Shown piece after piece: positions 53,280 through 62,840 of a stretch of 64,000 nt of DNA. The notes beneath the pieces were generated by a model. The model saw only the letters and a program-made list of their open reading frames with translations. It had not been told where the DNA came from and ran no database searches. The translations under genes and the position numbers were made by a program. Origin of the DNA: Stackebrandtia nassauensis DSM 44728 (GTDB lineage: Bacteria > Actinomycetota > Actinomycetes > Mycobacteriales > Micromonosporaceae); the NCBI RefSeq assembly GCF_000024545.1, contig NC_013947.1:6696001-6760000 (forward strand). The letters are read 5' to 3'. The stretch's first letter is position 1, and every line of letters starts with the position of its first letter.

Positions 53280-53316
53280 AACGATGGCCTGGCCGCCATG
53301 TGGCCAGGCCATCGTT
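53280..53316. terminator. Bidirectional hairpin terminator
   Basis: AACGATGGCCTGGCC and its exact complement form a 15-bp stem with a 7-base loop between the converging DUF3151 and chitinase genes; the arms end in TT on both strands. Confidence 0.88.
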
Positions 53317-53336
53317 CGTGACCGATCGGGTGCGGG

Positions 53337-54629
53337 CTAACCCATCTCGGCCACCAGGGTGCCGTCATCCCCGTCGAGCGACCAGATCATCGCTCCGCCA
53401 AGGCCCTGTTCGGCTATATAGGACATCTTCTTGGCGATCATCGCCGGATCGTCATAAGACCAGAACTGGGTGCCGTCGTACTTCCACACCGCCATGTTCT
53501 CCTCGTCGCGGAACACCTGGCCGGGTTTGTCCTTGACGAGCTTGTAGTCGTCGATGCCCGGCTCGTACTTCCCGGGTGCCGGGCCCGTGCTCGTCTGGTA
53601 CAGGCCGTTGTTCGCCGAGCCGACGCCGGTCCAGCCGCGCCCGAAGGCGGGCAGGCCCAGCACCAGTTTGTCCGCCGGGGCTCCGGCGTTCTTCCAGGTC
53701 TGGATCGCCAGGTCGGAGCTCCACTTGGCGGGGTTCGGGTTGTCGGCGGGCGAGTGGATCTGGGCCTGGTGGTTGGTGGTCGGGTCCCAGGCCCCGGCCA
53801 GGTCGTAACCCTGGACGTTGACGAAGTCGAAGTTCTCCATCAGTTGCGGGACTTCGAATCCGGCCTCCACCTTCTCGGGGTCGGCGGGCACGAAGGCCGA
53901 CAGTTCGTAGCCGTCGCCCAGCGCGTCCAGCTGCTCGCGGAACTCGGCGACCAGCGCGGTGTAGTTCTGTTTGTCCTCCGGCCGGATCACGTTGCCGTCG
54001 TTGCCGGGACTGCCGGGCCACTCCCAGTCGAGGTCGAAGCCGTCGAAGATCCCCGCCGCGACCCCGTCGCCGCCCTGGGGTTCGCCGCCGATCTTGGGCA
54101 GGTTGCCCTTGATGAACATGTCGATGCAGCTGGACACGAACGCCTCCCGGTTCTCCGGGAGCGCCGCGTTGGAGAAGTACTTCGACCAGGTCCAGCCGCC
54201 CAGCGAGAACAGGATCTTCAGGTCCGGGTGCGCGGCCTTGAGTTCCTTGAGCTGGTTGAAGTTCCCGGCCAGCGGCTGGTCGTAGGTGTCGGCCACGCCG
54301 TCGACGGACTCGGCCGCGGTGTAGCGACGCTGGTAGTCGGCCCACGCGTCACCGACCCCGGCCTGGTTGGCCTCGAAGCAGCGGCCCTGTTCGTTGACGT
54401 TGCCGAAGGCGTAGTTGATGTGGGTCAGGTTGTTGACCTGTCCTGAGTCGACGATGTCCTTGACGAGGAATCCACGGTCGTAGACGCCCCATTGGGTGAA
54501 GTAGCCGACGCTGCGACCTCCGGACTTCGGATCGTCGGCGTCGGGCTCGGCCGCGACGGCGGCCCCGGTGGGCAGTAGCAGTGCCGTGGCGGCGGCGAGT
54601 GCCGCCAGCACGGGGAACGGGCGTTTCAT
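53337..54629 (-). CDS. Secreted chitinase, GH18
   Basis: 430 residues. Residues 1-27 are a signal peptide (cleavage near AVAA). The rest is a GH18 TIM barrel with SLGGWTWS (beta-3) and the catalytic DGFDLDWE (Asp196, Asp199, Asp201, Glu203 as proton donor), then NVQGYDLAGAWD (beta-6) and MIWSLDGDD (beta-8). It hydrolyses chitin outside the cell, with the substrate-assisted mechanism of the family. There is no carbohydrate-binding module, unlike many actinomycete chitinases. I did not find a DasR-type operator in the 100 bp upstream. Confidence 0.93.
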   Translation of the reverse strand: MKRPFPVLAALAAATALLLPTGAAVAAEPDADDPKSGGRSVGYFTQWGVYDRGFLVKDIVDSGQVNNLTHINYAFGNVNEQGRCFEANQAGVGDAWADYQRRYTAAESVDGVADTYDQPLAGNFNQLKELKAAHPDLKILFSLGGWTWSKYFSNAALPENREAFVSSCIDMFIKGNLPKIGGEPQGGDGVAAGIFDGFDLDWEWPGSPGNDGNVIRPEDKQNYTALVAEFREQLDALGDGYELSAFVPADPEKVEAGFEVPQLMENFDFVNVQGYDLAGAWDPTTNHQAQIHSPADNPNPAKWSSDLAIQTWKNAGAPADKLVLGLPAFGRGWTGVGSANNGLYQTSTGPAPGKYEPGIDDYKLVKDKPGQVFRDEENMAVWKYDGTQFWSYDDPAMIAKKMSYIAEQGLGGAMIWSLDGDDGTLVAEMG

Positions 54630-54798
54630 GGGCGGTTAGTCCTTTCCAGAAGGGCAGTCTTTCCGGTGCCGGTAAAGAACCTTTTCTGTTTCACTGGACG
54701 TTATGGCACGCAAGCATCACAGTCAATAGATGTGCATCGATTCATTGATTAATCGGAGGTCGGCCCCGACGGTTCCAGGGCTTTCGTATCCTGGCGCG

Positions 54799-55593
54799 AT
54801 GCGACCGCGACCCCGGGGAACGGTGACCCGAGGGACCACCAACCCCAACCGGCTGCGCCGCCTCGACCGCTGGCTGGCCGCCACCGCCGCGTCCCGGCTG
54901 CGCGCCGCCACCGACCCGCTCGTGGTCGACCTCGGCTACGGCGCCACCCCGGTAACTACATTGGAGTGGTACCGCCGGTTGCGCCGCGTCCGCCCCGACG
55001 TGCGGATCGTCGGCCTCGAGATCGACCCGGCCCGGGTCGCGGCGGCGTCCGAACTGGCCGTCGACGGCCGGGTCGAGTTCGCGCTCGGCGGTTTCGAGCT
55101 CGCCGGGCTGCGCCCGGTGCTCGTCCGCGCCGCCAACGTGCTGCGGCAGTACCCGGAAACCGAAGTGCCGCAAGCCTGGCAGCTGTTGCGGCAGGCCCTG
55201 GCCCCCGGCGGCCTCATCGTCGACGCCACCTGCGACGAACTGGGCCGCGTCGCCACCTGGATCAGCCTCGACGCTTCCGGACCCACCACGCTCACGCTCG
55301 CCGCGTCCCTGCCCTACCTCGAGTCACCCGCGATCCTCGCCGAACGCCTCCCCAAGGCGCTCATCCACCACAATGTCCCCGGCCAGCGGATCCACACCCT
55401 CGTCGCGGCCCTCGACGCGGCCTGGCGGGACGCCGCCCCGGCCCGCGTGTTCGGCCCCCGCGACCGCTGGCGCCGCACCCTCGACACCCTCGCGGCCACC
55501 GGCTGGCCCGTCGCCGAACCCCCGGCCCGCCGCCGCGACGGCACCCTGACACTGCCGTGGCACCTGGTGACCCCTGAGCCGTCAGCACCCTGA
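54799..55593 (+). CDS. Class I SAM-dependent methyltransferase
   Basis: 264 residues. Motif I LVVDLGYGATP (42-51) opens the Rossmann fold, with IVGLEIDPARVAAA as motif II and LAPGGLIVDATCDE as motif III-like. A basic N-terminus (RPRPRGTVTRGTTNPNRLRR) suggests nucleic-acid or ribosome contact. The methyl acceptor is unknown. ATG 54799 is chosen because upstream in-frame codons cross an AT-rich gap without coding character. Confidence 0.75.
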   Translation: MRPRPRGTVTRGTTNPNRLRRLDRWLAATAASRLRAATDPLVVDLGYGATPVTTLEWYRRLRRVRPDVRIVGLEIDPARVAAASELAVDGRVEFALGGFELAGLRPVLVRAANVLRQYPETEVPQAWQLLRQALAPGGLIVDATCDELGRVATWISLDASGPTTLTLAASLPYLESPAILAERLPKALIHHNVPGQRIHTLVAALDAAWRDAAPARVFGPRDRWRRTLDTLAATGWPVAEPPARRRDGTLTLPWHLVTPEPSAP

Positions 55594-55687
55594 CGGGACG
55601 AAACCGGTCGGCGAATCCGGTGCGCGCCAACACCATCCGACCTAGCATTGACAGCGGTCACCGTCATGATCGACAGGGGAGGACATC

Positions 55688-56014
55688 ATGCGCGCCGCCG
55701 ATCTATCCCATCCGACGGTCCGCGGGGTCGTCAACGCGCTGCGGCACGGCGACCGGGACGCGTTCTACGCGGCCTTCGCCGACGACGTCCGCCTCACCAG
55801 CGAAGGCCGCGACCGCGACCTGTACTGCTGGGCGGAATCCGAGATCTTCCCCGAACACGGCCGCATCGCGGTCCGCGCCGAACGCCACGACGGCCGGGTC
55901 GTGATCGGCAGCTACCACTCCGACCGCCGCAACCTGCCCAACACCGCCTGGCGCTTCGACATCGTCGACGGCCTGATCCGCTACCTCGACGTCGGCGAGG
56001 CTCGTGAGTCATAA
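55688..56014 (+). CDS. NTF2-like (SnoaL-type) protein
   Basis: 108 residues with the cone-shaped NTF2/SnoaL pattern: VNALRHGDRDAFYAAFADDVRLTSEG at the N-terminus and WRFDIVDGLIRYLDVGEA at the end. Such small proteins act as isomerases, cyclases or ligand binders; the substrate is not evident. GGGGAGGA lies five bases before ATG 55688. A MITE-like element begins 52 bp downstream. Confidence 0.75.
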   Translation: MRAADLSHPTVRGVVNALRHGDRDAFYAAFADDVRLTSEGRDRDLYCWAESEIFPEHGRIAVRAERHDGRVVIGSYHSDRRNLPNTAWRFDIVDGLIRYLDVGEARES

Positions 56015-56066
56015 CCGCTTTACCGGCGGGTTCGACAACCGTAGTATCACGCGGGATTCTTGAACT

Positions 56067-56230
56067 AGGGCGTGTGTGGGAATTCCATTCCTGCTGCGCG
56101 CCCACCAGGCGGCGCCTGTCTGCGTTGTCGGCACTCCGACATCCAACACCGGGATGCCGGAGCACCTCCGCCTTGCCATGCATCCACCTGGAGGCCGCTC
56201 GCGACGGAAGCGAACTCCCACACACGCCCT
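56067..56230. mobile_element. MITE-like 164-bp fold-back element
   Basis: The ends are 25-bp terminal inverted repeats: 56067-56091 (starts AGGGCGTGTGTGGGA) and the complement of 56206-56230, identical at the first 15 bases and at 22 of 25. The interior continues as an imperfect palindrome, including GGCACTCCGACATCC (56131-56145 region) against GGATGCCGGAGCACC. It holds no gene. The size, paired ends and lack of coding capacity fit a miniature inverted-repeat transposable element or a collapsed insertion sequence. No clear target duplication is seen. Confidence 0.6.
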
Positions 56231-56249
56231 TGACCGGTAAGGAGGCGAC

Positions 56250-56672
56250 ATGACGGACCCGCTGCGGGTCAGCGACTCCGTCGTCGTACCCGAATCCGAA
56301 CTGGAATGGCGCTTCTCCCGCTCCTCGGGGCCGGGCGGCCAAAGCGTCAACACCACCGACAGTCGCGTCGAACTCAGCCTCGACCTGACGACCACCACCG
56401 CGCTGTCCGAACCGCTGCGCCAGCGCGCCCTGGAACGGCTCGCCTTCCGCCTCGTCGACGGCCGCATCACGGTCGCCGCCAGCGAACACCGCTCCCAACT
56501 GCGCAACCGCGAGGCCGCCGCCCAGCGCCTGGCCCAACTGCTGCGCGAGGCCACCGCCGCGCCCCCCAAGAAACGCCGCCCCACCAAACCCAGCAAGCGC
56601 GCCAAACAGCGACGGCTGGACGCCAAGAAACACCGCGGTCAGATCAAACGGCTGCGACGCGGCGAAGACTGA
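56250..56672 (+). CDS. arfB: Alternative ribosome-rescue factor ArfB (YaeJ)
   Basis: 140 residues with the peptidyl-hydrolase GGQ motif in SSGPGGQSVNTTDSRVEL (Gly29, Gly30, Gln31) and a basic helical tail (KKRRPTKPSKRAKQRR...) that enters the empty mRNA channel of stalled ribosomes. It releases the nascent chain from non-stop complexes. AAGGAGG before ATG 56250 fixes the start. It begins 19 bp after the MITE-like element, so the element is part of its upstream region. Confidence 0.93.
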   Translation: MTDPLRVSDSVVVPESELEWRFSRSSGPGGQSVNTTDSRVELSLDLTTTTALSEPLRQRALERLAFRLVDGRITVAASEHRSQLRNREAAAQRLAQLLREATAAPPKKRRPTKPSKRAKQRRLDAKKHRGQIKRLRRGED

Positions 56673-56680
56673 CCCGTCAG

Positions 56681-57598
56681 CTAAGAACCGTTGGCCCGCA
56701 ACCGCTCCAGCCACTGGCTCGCGTCATCGAAATCCCCGTCCGACAGGCCCGGCGGCGCCGGGATCGGCGCCTCACCGGTGTCACGCGGATACGACCCCAG
56801 ATACCGCACCTCGGCGCACACCCGCCGCAGCCCCATCAACGCCTCACCCATCCTCGCGTCGGCGATGTGCCCGGTGCAGTCGAGGAAGAACGCGTACCGC
56901 CCCAACCGCTCCCCGGTCGGCCGCGACTCGATCCGGGTCAGGTTGACGCCCCGCACCTCCAGTTCCGTCAGCACCCGCAACAACGCCCCCACCTCGTCAT
57001 GAGCGATGTAGACGGCCAACGACGTGACATCGTTCCCTGACGGCGCCACCGCCGCCACCGGCCGCGAGACCAGCCCGAACCGGGTCACCGCCCCGGGATT
57101 GTCCCCGATGTCATCGGCGAGGATGTCCAGCCCGTGCCGCTCGGCGGCCAACCGGGCACACACACAGGCGTCGGCGCGCCCACCGGCGACCAACTCGGCC
57201 GCCGCCGCGGTCGACAGCGCGTCCACGGTGCTGGCGCCGGAATGCTTCGACCGCAAGAACTCCCGGCACTGGGCCAACGCGTGCGGGTGCGACGCGATCG
57301 TCGCCACCGCCCCATCGGCACGCCCGGCCAGCACGAAACTCACGGGCAGCACCACCTCCGCGGTGATGACCAACGGCGAGTCCCGCACCAGGCTGTCCAG
57401 CGTCACCGGAACCGACCCCTCGATCGAGTTCTCGATCGGCACCAACGCCGCGTCACACGCTCCGGAGCGGACCTCGTCCATGGCCTCGGGAACACTGCGC
57501 ATCGGCCTGCGCTCGGCCTCGTCGGCACCGGGCAGCCGCAACAGCGCGGCCTCGGTGAAGGTCCCCTGCGGTCCCAGATACGCGATTACGCTCGGCAT
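56681..57598 (-). CDS. pheA: Prephenate dehydratase PheA
   Basis: 305 residues: a catalytic domain (1-180; AYLGPQGTFTEAALL, PIENSIEGSV, and AVTRFGLVSR with the conserved Thr-Arg-Phe) and a C-terminal ACT domain (about 195-280; SLAVYIAHDEVGALLRVL, ESRPTGERLGRYAFFLD), which binds phenylalanine. It turns prephenate into phenylpyruvate; no chorismate mutase domain is fused. It converges on arfB with an 8-bp gap. Confidence 0.93.
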   Translation of the reverse strand: MPSVIAYLGPQGTFTEAALLRLPGADEAERRPMRSVPEAMDEVRSGACDAALVPIENSIEGSVPVTLDSLVRDSPLVITAEVVLPVSFVLAGRADGAVATIASHPHALAQCREFLRSKHSGASTVDALSTAAAAELVAGGRADACVCARLAAERHGLDILADDIGDNPGAVTRFGLVSRPVAAVAPSGNDVTSLAVYIAHDEVGALLRVLTELEVRGVNLTRIESRPTGERLGRYAFFLDCTGHIADARMGEALMGLRRVCAEVRYLGSYPRDTGEAPIPAPPGLSDGDFDDASQWLERLRANGS

Positions 57599-57620
57599 TC
57601 GCCAACGATAGAGCGCCCCG

Positions 57621-58049
57621 TCAGCCGAGGCGGCGGGGGCGGCGGGCCAGGCCGCCCTGGCACCAGTCGTGGTAGTCGAACAGGTCCGGGTCGCGGATCA
57701 GGGCCTGGGTGTTCTGGACCCACAGGTCGACCCAGGCGTCCTGGGCGGCCTCGGCCTGTTCCATGACCTTGCGGACCTTGCGTTTGGGGTGGGCGCGGAA
57801 GCCGGTGCGGACCGCGTCGGCCGCGTAGAGGTAGAGGCAGTGCAGGGCGAAGGTGCGTTTGGGGCACACCGGATCGGCGGCCAGTTCCACCAGGGTGGGC
57901 ATGAGCGGGTCGTCGGCGAGCAGCAGGTCCCACTGGGCGGCGGTCTGCGGTGGTCCCGCGGCGGGGTCGAAAGCCCAGGCGCGCAGTTCCTCGGGTGTGG
58001 GGTTCACCGGGTTGGCGAACCCCGCGAATTCCTTCTGCTCCTCCAACAC
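57621..58049 (-). CDS. Actinobacterial conserved protein of unknown function
   Basis: 142 residues, cytosolic, mostly helical, with Trp-rich segments (AAQWDLLLADDPLMP, AWVDLWVQN, YHDWCQGGLARRPRR). No motif recognised. It ends 22 bp upstream of the pheA start on the same strand and may be cotranscribed with it. Confidence 0.65.
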   Translation of the reverse strand: MLEEQKEFAGFANPVNPTPEELRAWAFDPAAGPPQTAAQWDLLLADDPLMPTLVELAADPVCPKRTFALHCLYLYAADAVRTGFRAHPKRKVRKVMEQAEAAQDAWVDLWVQNTQALIRDPDLFDYHDWCQGGLARRPRRLG

Positions 58050-58164
58050 TGCTCCCCCAAGTTGTTCACACGTAGCGTCAACTTAATGGGAGATGGACGG
58101 ATTTGCCACCGCTGATGCGGGAACTTCATAGAACCGAGATGTCTACCAAGCGGTATATGACGGT

Positions 58165-59172
58165 TCAGCGGCCGCCTAGCACCGCGGAGAGGATGTCGTC
58201 CAGGGTCACGATGCCCAGCGGGGTCGCGCCTTCGCCCACCACCACGATGTGGACCGCGTGGCGGCGCATGTACATCATGAGGTCGGCGAGGCTGCGCTGT
58301 GGCGGGACCACCGACAGGGTGCGGATCTTGGCCGGGTCGATGGGGGAGCGGCGCTGCTCGCCGGTGGCGTTGAGGCTGTCCTTGACGTGGACGAAGCCGA
58401 TGACGCGGCGGGAGTTGCGCGCCACCACCGGGAAGCGGGACCGGCCGGTGCGGGTGGCCAGCAGTTCCAGCGAGGCCGGGGAGACGTCGTCGGTGACCGT
58501 GATGACCTCGGGCCAGCGGCGGAGCACGTCGGCGGCGCTGCGTTCGGACAGGGCCAGGGCGCTGGCGAGGCGTTCGTGCTCACCGGCTCCCAGCAGGCCC
58601 TCGGTGCGGGACTCGGTGACCAGGCCCGCGAACTCGTGGGCGTTGTACACGGTCTTGGCCGAGTCGGAGGTGGTGATGCCGACCCGGCGCAGCAGCCAGG
58701 CCGAGGTGGCCTTCATGGCGACCAGCAGGGGTTTGGTGGCGTTGCAGAAGGCCAGCATGAACGGGCCCAGCCACAGCACCGCCTTCTCCGGACCGGCCAG
58801 CGAGATGTTCTTGGGGACCATCTCGCCCAGCACCGTGTGCAGGTAGACCACGATCGCCAGCGCGATCACCAGGGCGACGGGGTGGATGAGCGATTCGTGC
58901 CAGCCCCAGGACGCGAAGAGCGGTTCCAGGCCGTGGGCGATCGCGGGTTCGGCCACCGCGCCCAGGCCCAGGGAACAGATGGTGATGCCCAGCTGGGCAC
59001 CGGCGATCATCAGCGGCAGCTGGTTCATCGCCGACAGCGCCCAGCGGGCCCGGCGGGAGGAACCCGCCTGCGGTTCCACAATGGTGCGACGGGAGGCGAT
59101 GAGGGCGAACTCGCTGCCGACGAACAGCGCGTTGAAGGCCAGCAGGACGGCGGTGAGGATCGCGGCGATCAC
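58165..59172 (-). CDS. CNNM/DUF21 and CBS-pair membrane protein (HlyC/CorC-related), short form
   Basis: 335 residues: three to four N-terminal helices of the CNNM (DUF21) domain (NALFVGSEFALIASRRT, LGEMVPKNISLAGPEKAV) and a CBS pair (about 205-330; DDVSPASLELLATRTG, GIVTLDDILSAVLG). The C-terminal CorC_HlyC domain is absent. CNNM proteins are linked to Mg2+ or Co2+ efflux. It overlaps the upstream longer homologue by 4 bp, so the two are coupled and may form a heterodimer. Confidence 0.85.
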   Translation of the reverse strand: MIAAILTAVLLAFNALFVGSEFALIASRRTIVEPQAGSSRRARWALSAMNQLPLMIAGAQLGITICSLGLGAVAEPAIAHGLEPLFASWGWHESLIHPVALVIALAIVVYLHTVLGEMVPKNISLAGPEKAVLWLGPFMLAFCNATKPLLVAMKATSAWLLRRVGITTSDSAKTVYNAHEFAGLVTESRTEGLLGAGEHERLASALALSERSAADVLRRWPEVITVTDDVSPASLELLATRTGRSRFPVVARNSRRVIGFVHVKDSLNATGEQRRSPIDPAKIRTLSVVPPQRSLADLMMYMRRHAVHIVVVGEGATPLGIVTLDDILSAVLGGR

Positions 59173-60527
59173 AGCGACTCCTCCTTGGGCACGTACTCAC
59201 CGGCGGGTTCCCAGCCCGGCGGCGGCTGGACCCGCACCTGCTCGACCCGGTGCCGTTCCACGTCGACGACGGTGAACTCCCAGCCCTCGTAGACGACGGT
59301 CTCGCCGACGGCGGGGATGTGCCCCAGCCGGGCCATGATGAAACCCGCGAGCGTCTCATAGGGACCGTCGGGCATCCGGAAGCCGGTGTGCTCGGCGATC
59401 TCGTCCTCGTGCAGCAACCCCGGGAGCAGGTGGGCCAGGTTGCCGGTGGCCTCGATGCGGGTCGAGGTCTCCTCGGCCGGTTCGGTGTCGTGCTCGTCGG
59501 CGATCTCGCCGACCAGCTCCTCCACCAGGTCCTCAATGGTCACGATGCCGTCGGTGCCGCCGTACTCGTCGATGACGATCGCCATGTCGGCGCCCTCGGC
59601 GCGCATCCGGGTCGCCAAACCGTTGAGGTCCAGGTGTTCCGGGACGAACACCGGTTCGCGCGCCACCGAACGCACCGACGTCACCGACCGGCGGGCGGGC
59701 GGCAGTCCCAGGGCGTCGGTCAGCGCGGCGACGCCGACGACCTGGTCGGTGGTGTCCTGGTAGACCGGGAACCGGCTGTAGCCGGTGTCGGCGGCGGTGT
59801 GGATCAGTTCGGCGATGGTGGCACCGGTGGGCAGCGCGACCATGTCCACCCGTGGCGTCATGGCCTCGGCGGCCCGCTTGTCGCCGAAGCGCAGCGTCCG
59901 TTGCAGCAGCATCGCGGTCTCACGCGGCAGCGTCCCGGCCCGGGCCGACATGGCGGCCAGCAACTGCAACTCGTCGGGGGCGCGGGCGGTGGCCAACTCC
60001 TCCTGCGGTTCGACGCCGAAGCGGCGCACCAGCCAGTTGGCGCTGCCGTTGAGCATGTGGATGAGCCAGCCGAACACGCTGGAGAACACCCGCTGCGGCG
60101 TCGCGGTGGCCCGCGCGATCGGGAACGGCCGTGCCAGCGCGGCGTTCTTGGGCAGCAGTTCACCGAACAACATGGACAGCAGGTTGGCCAGCACCATGCC
60201 GATCGCGATCGACACGCCCTCGGCGGCGTCGCCGAACGGTTTCAGCAGCGGCGCCAGCAGCCGCGACAGCGCGGGCTCGGCGAGGTAACCGGTCAAAAGC
60301 GCCGTGATCGTGATGCCCAACTGGGCGCCCGACAGCTGAAAGGACAGTCGCTTCAGGGCGCGCTGCACCGACCGGGCCCGGCGGTCGCCGGAGGACGCGG
60401 CATCGTCAATGGACGGACGGTTGACCGTGACCAGCGCGTACTCGGCCGCGACGAAGAACCCGTTGGCGCCGATGAGCAGCACGAAGGCCAGCAGCGGCAG
60501 TACCGTCTCGGTCAGGGTCGCATCCAT
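59169..60527 (-). CDS. CNNM/DUF21, CBS-pair and CorC_HlyC protein, long form
   Basis: 452 residues with the full family layout: CNNM helices (1-190; GANGFFVAAEYALVTVNRP, GELLPKNAALARPFP), CBS pair (about 205-345; MTPRVDMVALPTGATI, DEYGGTDGIVTIEDLVEEL) and CorC_HlyC domain (about 360-440). The family acts in magnesium homeostasis, not as a true hemolysin. It is the first gene of a two-gene unit 37 bp downstream of purL. Confidence 0.88.
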   Translation of the reverse strand: MDATLTETVLPLLAFVLLIGANGFFVAAEYALVTVNRPSIDDAASSGDRRARSVQRALKRLSFQLSGAQLGITITALLTGYLAEPALSRLLAPLLKPFGDAAEGVSIAIGMVLANLLSMLFGELLPKNAALARPFPIARATATPQRVFSSVFGWLIHMLNGSANWLVRRFGVEPQEELATARAPDELQLLAAMSARAGTLPRETAMLLQRTLRFGDKRAAEAMTPRVDMVALPTGATIAELIHTAADTGYSRFPVYQDTTDQVVGVAALTDALGLPPARRSVTSVRSVAREPVFVPEHLDLNGLATRMRAEGADMAIVIDEYGGTDGIVTIEDLVEELVGEIADEHDTEPAEETSTRIEATGNLAHLLPGLLHEDEIAEHTGFRMPDGPYETLAGFIMARLGHIPAVGETVVYEGWEFTVVDVERHRVEQVRVQPPPGWEPAGEYVPKEESL

Positions 60528-60563
60528 TTAGCGGTTTCTGGTCAGGGTCTCGCCGTCACGTGG

Positions 60564-62840
60564 TCAGGCGAGCAGTTCTGGCAGCGTAGCCCGCGAGGTC
60601 CGGCGCAGTTCGTCCAGACCGATGTGGAAGTGACCGTCCACCTCGAGACCGTCGGCTGTGGAGTCGACGATACCCAGTGCCGTCCACGGCACGCCGTTTT
60701 CCTCGCACAGCGCCCGGAACGCGACCTCGTGGCCGCGCGGGATCGTCACGAGCGCGCGGGCGCTGGACTCGCTGAACAGCGACACGAACGTGTCGGCGTC
60801 CTCCGGCAGCCGGACCCGGGCGCCGTTGCCGCCGCGCATGACGGCCTCGCACAGCGCCTGCGCCAGCCCACCCTCGGACAGGTCGTGGGCCGAGGCGATG
60901 TGGCCGACGGCCGCGCCAGCGCGCAGCACGGTGGCCAGGGCGCGTTCGGCGTTCAGGTCGACGGTGGGCGGCAGACCGCCCAGGTGCTTGTGCTCCACCC
61001 AGGCCCATTCCGAACCGGACAGCTCCTCGCGGGTGGCGCCCAGCTGGATCAGGATGTCGCCGTCGGTGCCCAGCCCCATGCCGACCCGGCGGTTGACGTC
61101 GTCGAGGACGCCCAGCACGCCGACGACCGGCGTCGGGTGGATCGCCTCCATGCCGGTCTGGTTGTAGAAGCTGACATTGCCGCCGGTGACCGGGATGCCC
61201 AGCTGCGAGCAGCCCTCGGCCAGTCCCTCCACGGCCCGCGCGAACTGCCACATGACCTCGGGGTCCTCGGGGGAACCGAAGTTGAGGCAGTCGGTGACGG
61301 CGATCGGGGTGGCGCCGGTGACGGCGACGTTGCGGTAGGCCTCGGCCAGCGCCAGCTGCGCGCCCGTGTACGGGTCGAGCTTGGCGTAGCGGCCGTTGCC
61401 GTCGGTGGAGATCGCGATGCCCATGCCGGTGTTCTCGTCCAGCCGCAGCACCCCGGCGTCCTCCGGTTGCGCCAGCACCGTGTTGCCGCGCACCAGGTGG
61501 TCGTACTGCTCGGTCACCCAGTGCCGGTCGCACAGGTTCGGCGAACCCAGCAGCCGCAGCACGGTGGCACGCAGTTCGTCCCCGGTGGCCGGACGCGGCA
61601 GCGTCTCGGCGCGGTCGACGGCCACCAGCGCGGCGTCGGCCGGTTCGCGCATCGGACGCTCGTAGACCGGGCCCTCGTCGGCGAGGCTCGCGGGTGGACA
61701 GTCCACGACGGTCTCGCCGTGCCAGTCGATGACGAGCCTGCCCGAGTCGGTGACCTCGCCGATCGCGGTGGCGAGCACGCCCCACTTGCGGGCGACCTCG
61801 AGCACCTCGGGCAGCACCCGGGGCTCGACGATCAGCAGCATCCGCTCCTGCGACTCGCTGGCCAGCACCTCGTGCGGCTCCATCGACGCCTCGCGCAGCG
61901 GCACCCGCTCCAGGTCGACGTGCATGCCGAGCTTGGCCGCGGCGGCGGTCTCGGACAGCGCGCAGGTCAGCCCGGCGCCGCCGAGGTCCTGCACGCCGGT
62001 CACCAGTCCGGCGTCGAACAGTTCCAGACAGGACTCGATGAGCAGTTTCTCGGTGAACGGGTCACCGACCTGCACGCTGGGCCGGGATTCGGCGGCGTCC
62101 TCGTCGAAGGTGGCCGAGGCCAGCACCGACACGCCGCCGATGCCGTCACGGCCGGTCTTGGCGCCCAGCAGCACCACGACGTTGCCGACGCCGGAGGCGG
62201 CCATGTTCTGCAGCCGCTTGGTCGGCAGCACGCCGACGCACAGCGCGTTGACCAGCGGGTTGCCCTGGTAGCAGGGGTCGAACACGACCTCGCCGCCGAT
62301 GTTCGGCAGACCGAGGCAGTTGCCGTAGTGGGAGATGCCCTCCACGACGCCGGGCAGTACCCGGGCGGTGTCGGGGTGGTCGGCGGCGCCGAAGCGCAGC
62401 GGGTCCATGATGGCCACCGGCCGGGCGCCCATGGCCAGGATGTCGCGGACGATGCCGCCGACACCGGTGGCCGCGCCCTGGTGCGGTTCCACGAAGCTGG
62501 GGTGGTTGTGCGACTCGACCTTGAAGCTGACGGCCAGTTCGTCGCTGACGGCGATGACACCGGCGTTCTCGCCGATACCGGCCAGCATGTGCGGCGAACT
62601 CGGGTTCTTCTCGGCGAACTTGCGCAGGTGCACCCGGCTGGACTTGTAGGAGCAGTGTTCGCTCCACATGATCGAGTACATCGCCAGCTCCGCCTGGGTG
62701 GGGCGGCGCTTGAGGATCTCGTGGATGCGCTCGTACTCGTCGGTCTTGAGGCCCAGCTCCGCGTAGGGCTGCGCCTCGTCGGCGGTCTTGACCGCCCGCT
62801 CGACGGTGTCGAGACCGTCGGTGGTTTCCACATTGGTCAT
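60564..62840 (-). CDS. purL: Phosphoribosylformylglycinamidine synthase, large subunit PurL
   Basis: 758 residues, the length of the small, three-component Pur[13 protein letters not shown] carries the active-site His, [15 protein letters not shown] and [11 protein letters not shown] are ATP- and FGAR-binding segments, and the second half repeats the AIRS-type fold. With PurS and PurQ it makes FGAM from FGAR, ATP and glutamine (purine step 4). ATG 62840 overlaps the purQ stop by 4 bp. Confidence 0.96.
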   Translation of the reverse strand: MTNVETTDGLDTVERAVKTADEAQPYAELGLKTDEYERIHEILKRRPTQAELAMYSIMWSEHCSYKSSRVHLRKFAEKNPSSPHMLAGIGENAGVIAVSDELAVSFKVESHNHPSFVEPHQGAATGVGGIVRDILAMGARPVAIMDPLRFGAADHPDTARVLPGVVEGISHYGNCLGLPNIGGEVVFDPCYQGNPLVNALCVGVLPTKRLQNMAASGVGNVVVLLGAKTGRDGIGGVSVLASATFDEDAAESRPSVQVGDPFTEKLLIESCLELFDAGLVTGVQDLGGAGLTCALSETAAAAKLGMHVDLERVPLREASMEPHEVLASESQERMLLIVEPRVLPEVLEVARKWGVLATAIGEVTDSGRLVIDWHGETVVDCPPASLADEGPVYERPMREPADAALVAVDRAETLPRPATGDELRATVLRLLGSPNLCDRHWVTEQYDHLVRGNTVLAQPEDAGVLRLDENTGMGIAISTDGNGRYAKLDPYTGAQLALAEAYRNVAVTGATPIAVTDCLNFGSPEDPEVMWQFARAVEGLAEGCSQLGIPVTGGNVSFYNQTGMEAIHPTPVVGVLGVLDDVNRRVGMGLGTDGDILIQLGATREELSGSEWAWVEHKHLGGLPPTVDLNAERALATVLRAGAAVGHIASAHDLSEGGLAQALCEAVMRGGNGARVRLPEDADTFVSLFSESSARALVTIPRGHEVAFRALCEENGVPWTALGIVDSTADGLEVDGHFHIGLDELRRTSRATLPELLA

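Noticed and set aside
54630-54798. DasR-type operator upstream of the chitinase gene
   Set aside because: No ACTGGTCTAGACCAGT-like palindrome is visible in the spacer.
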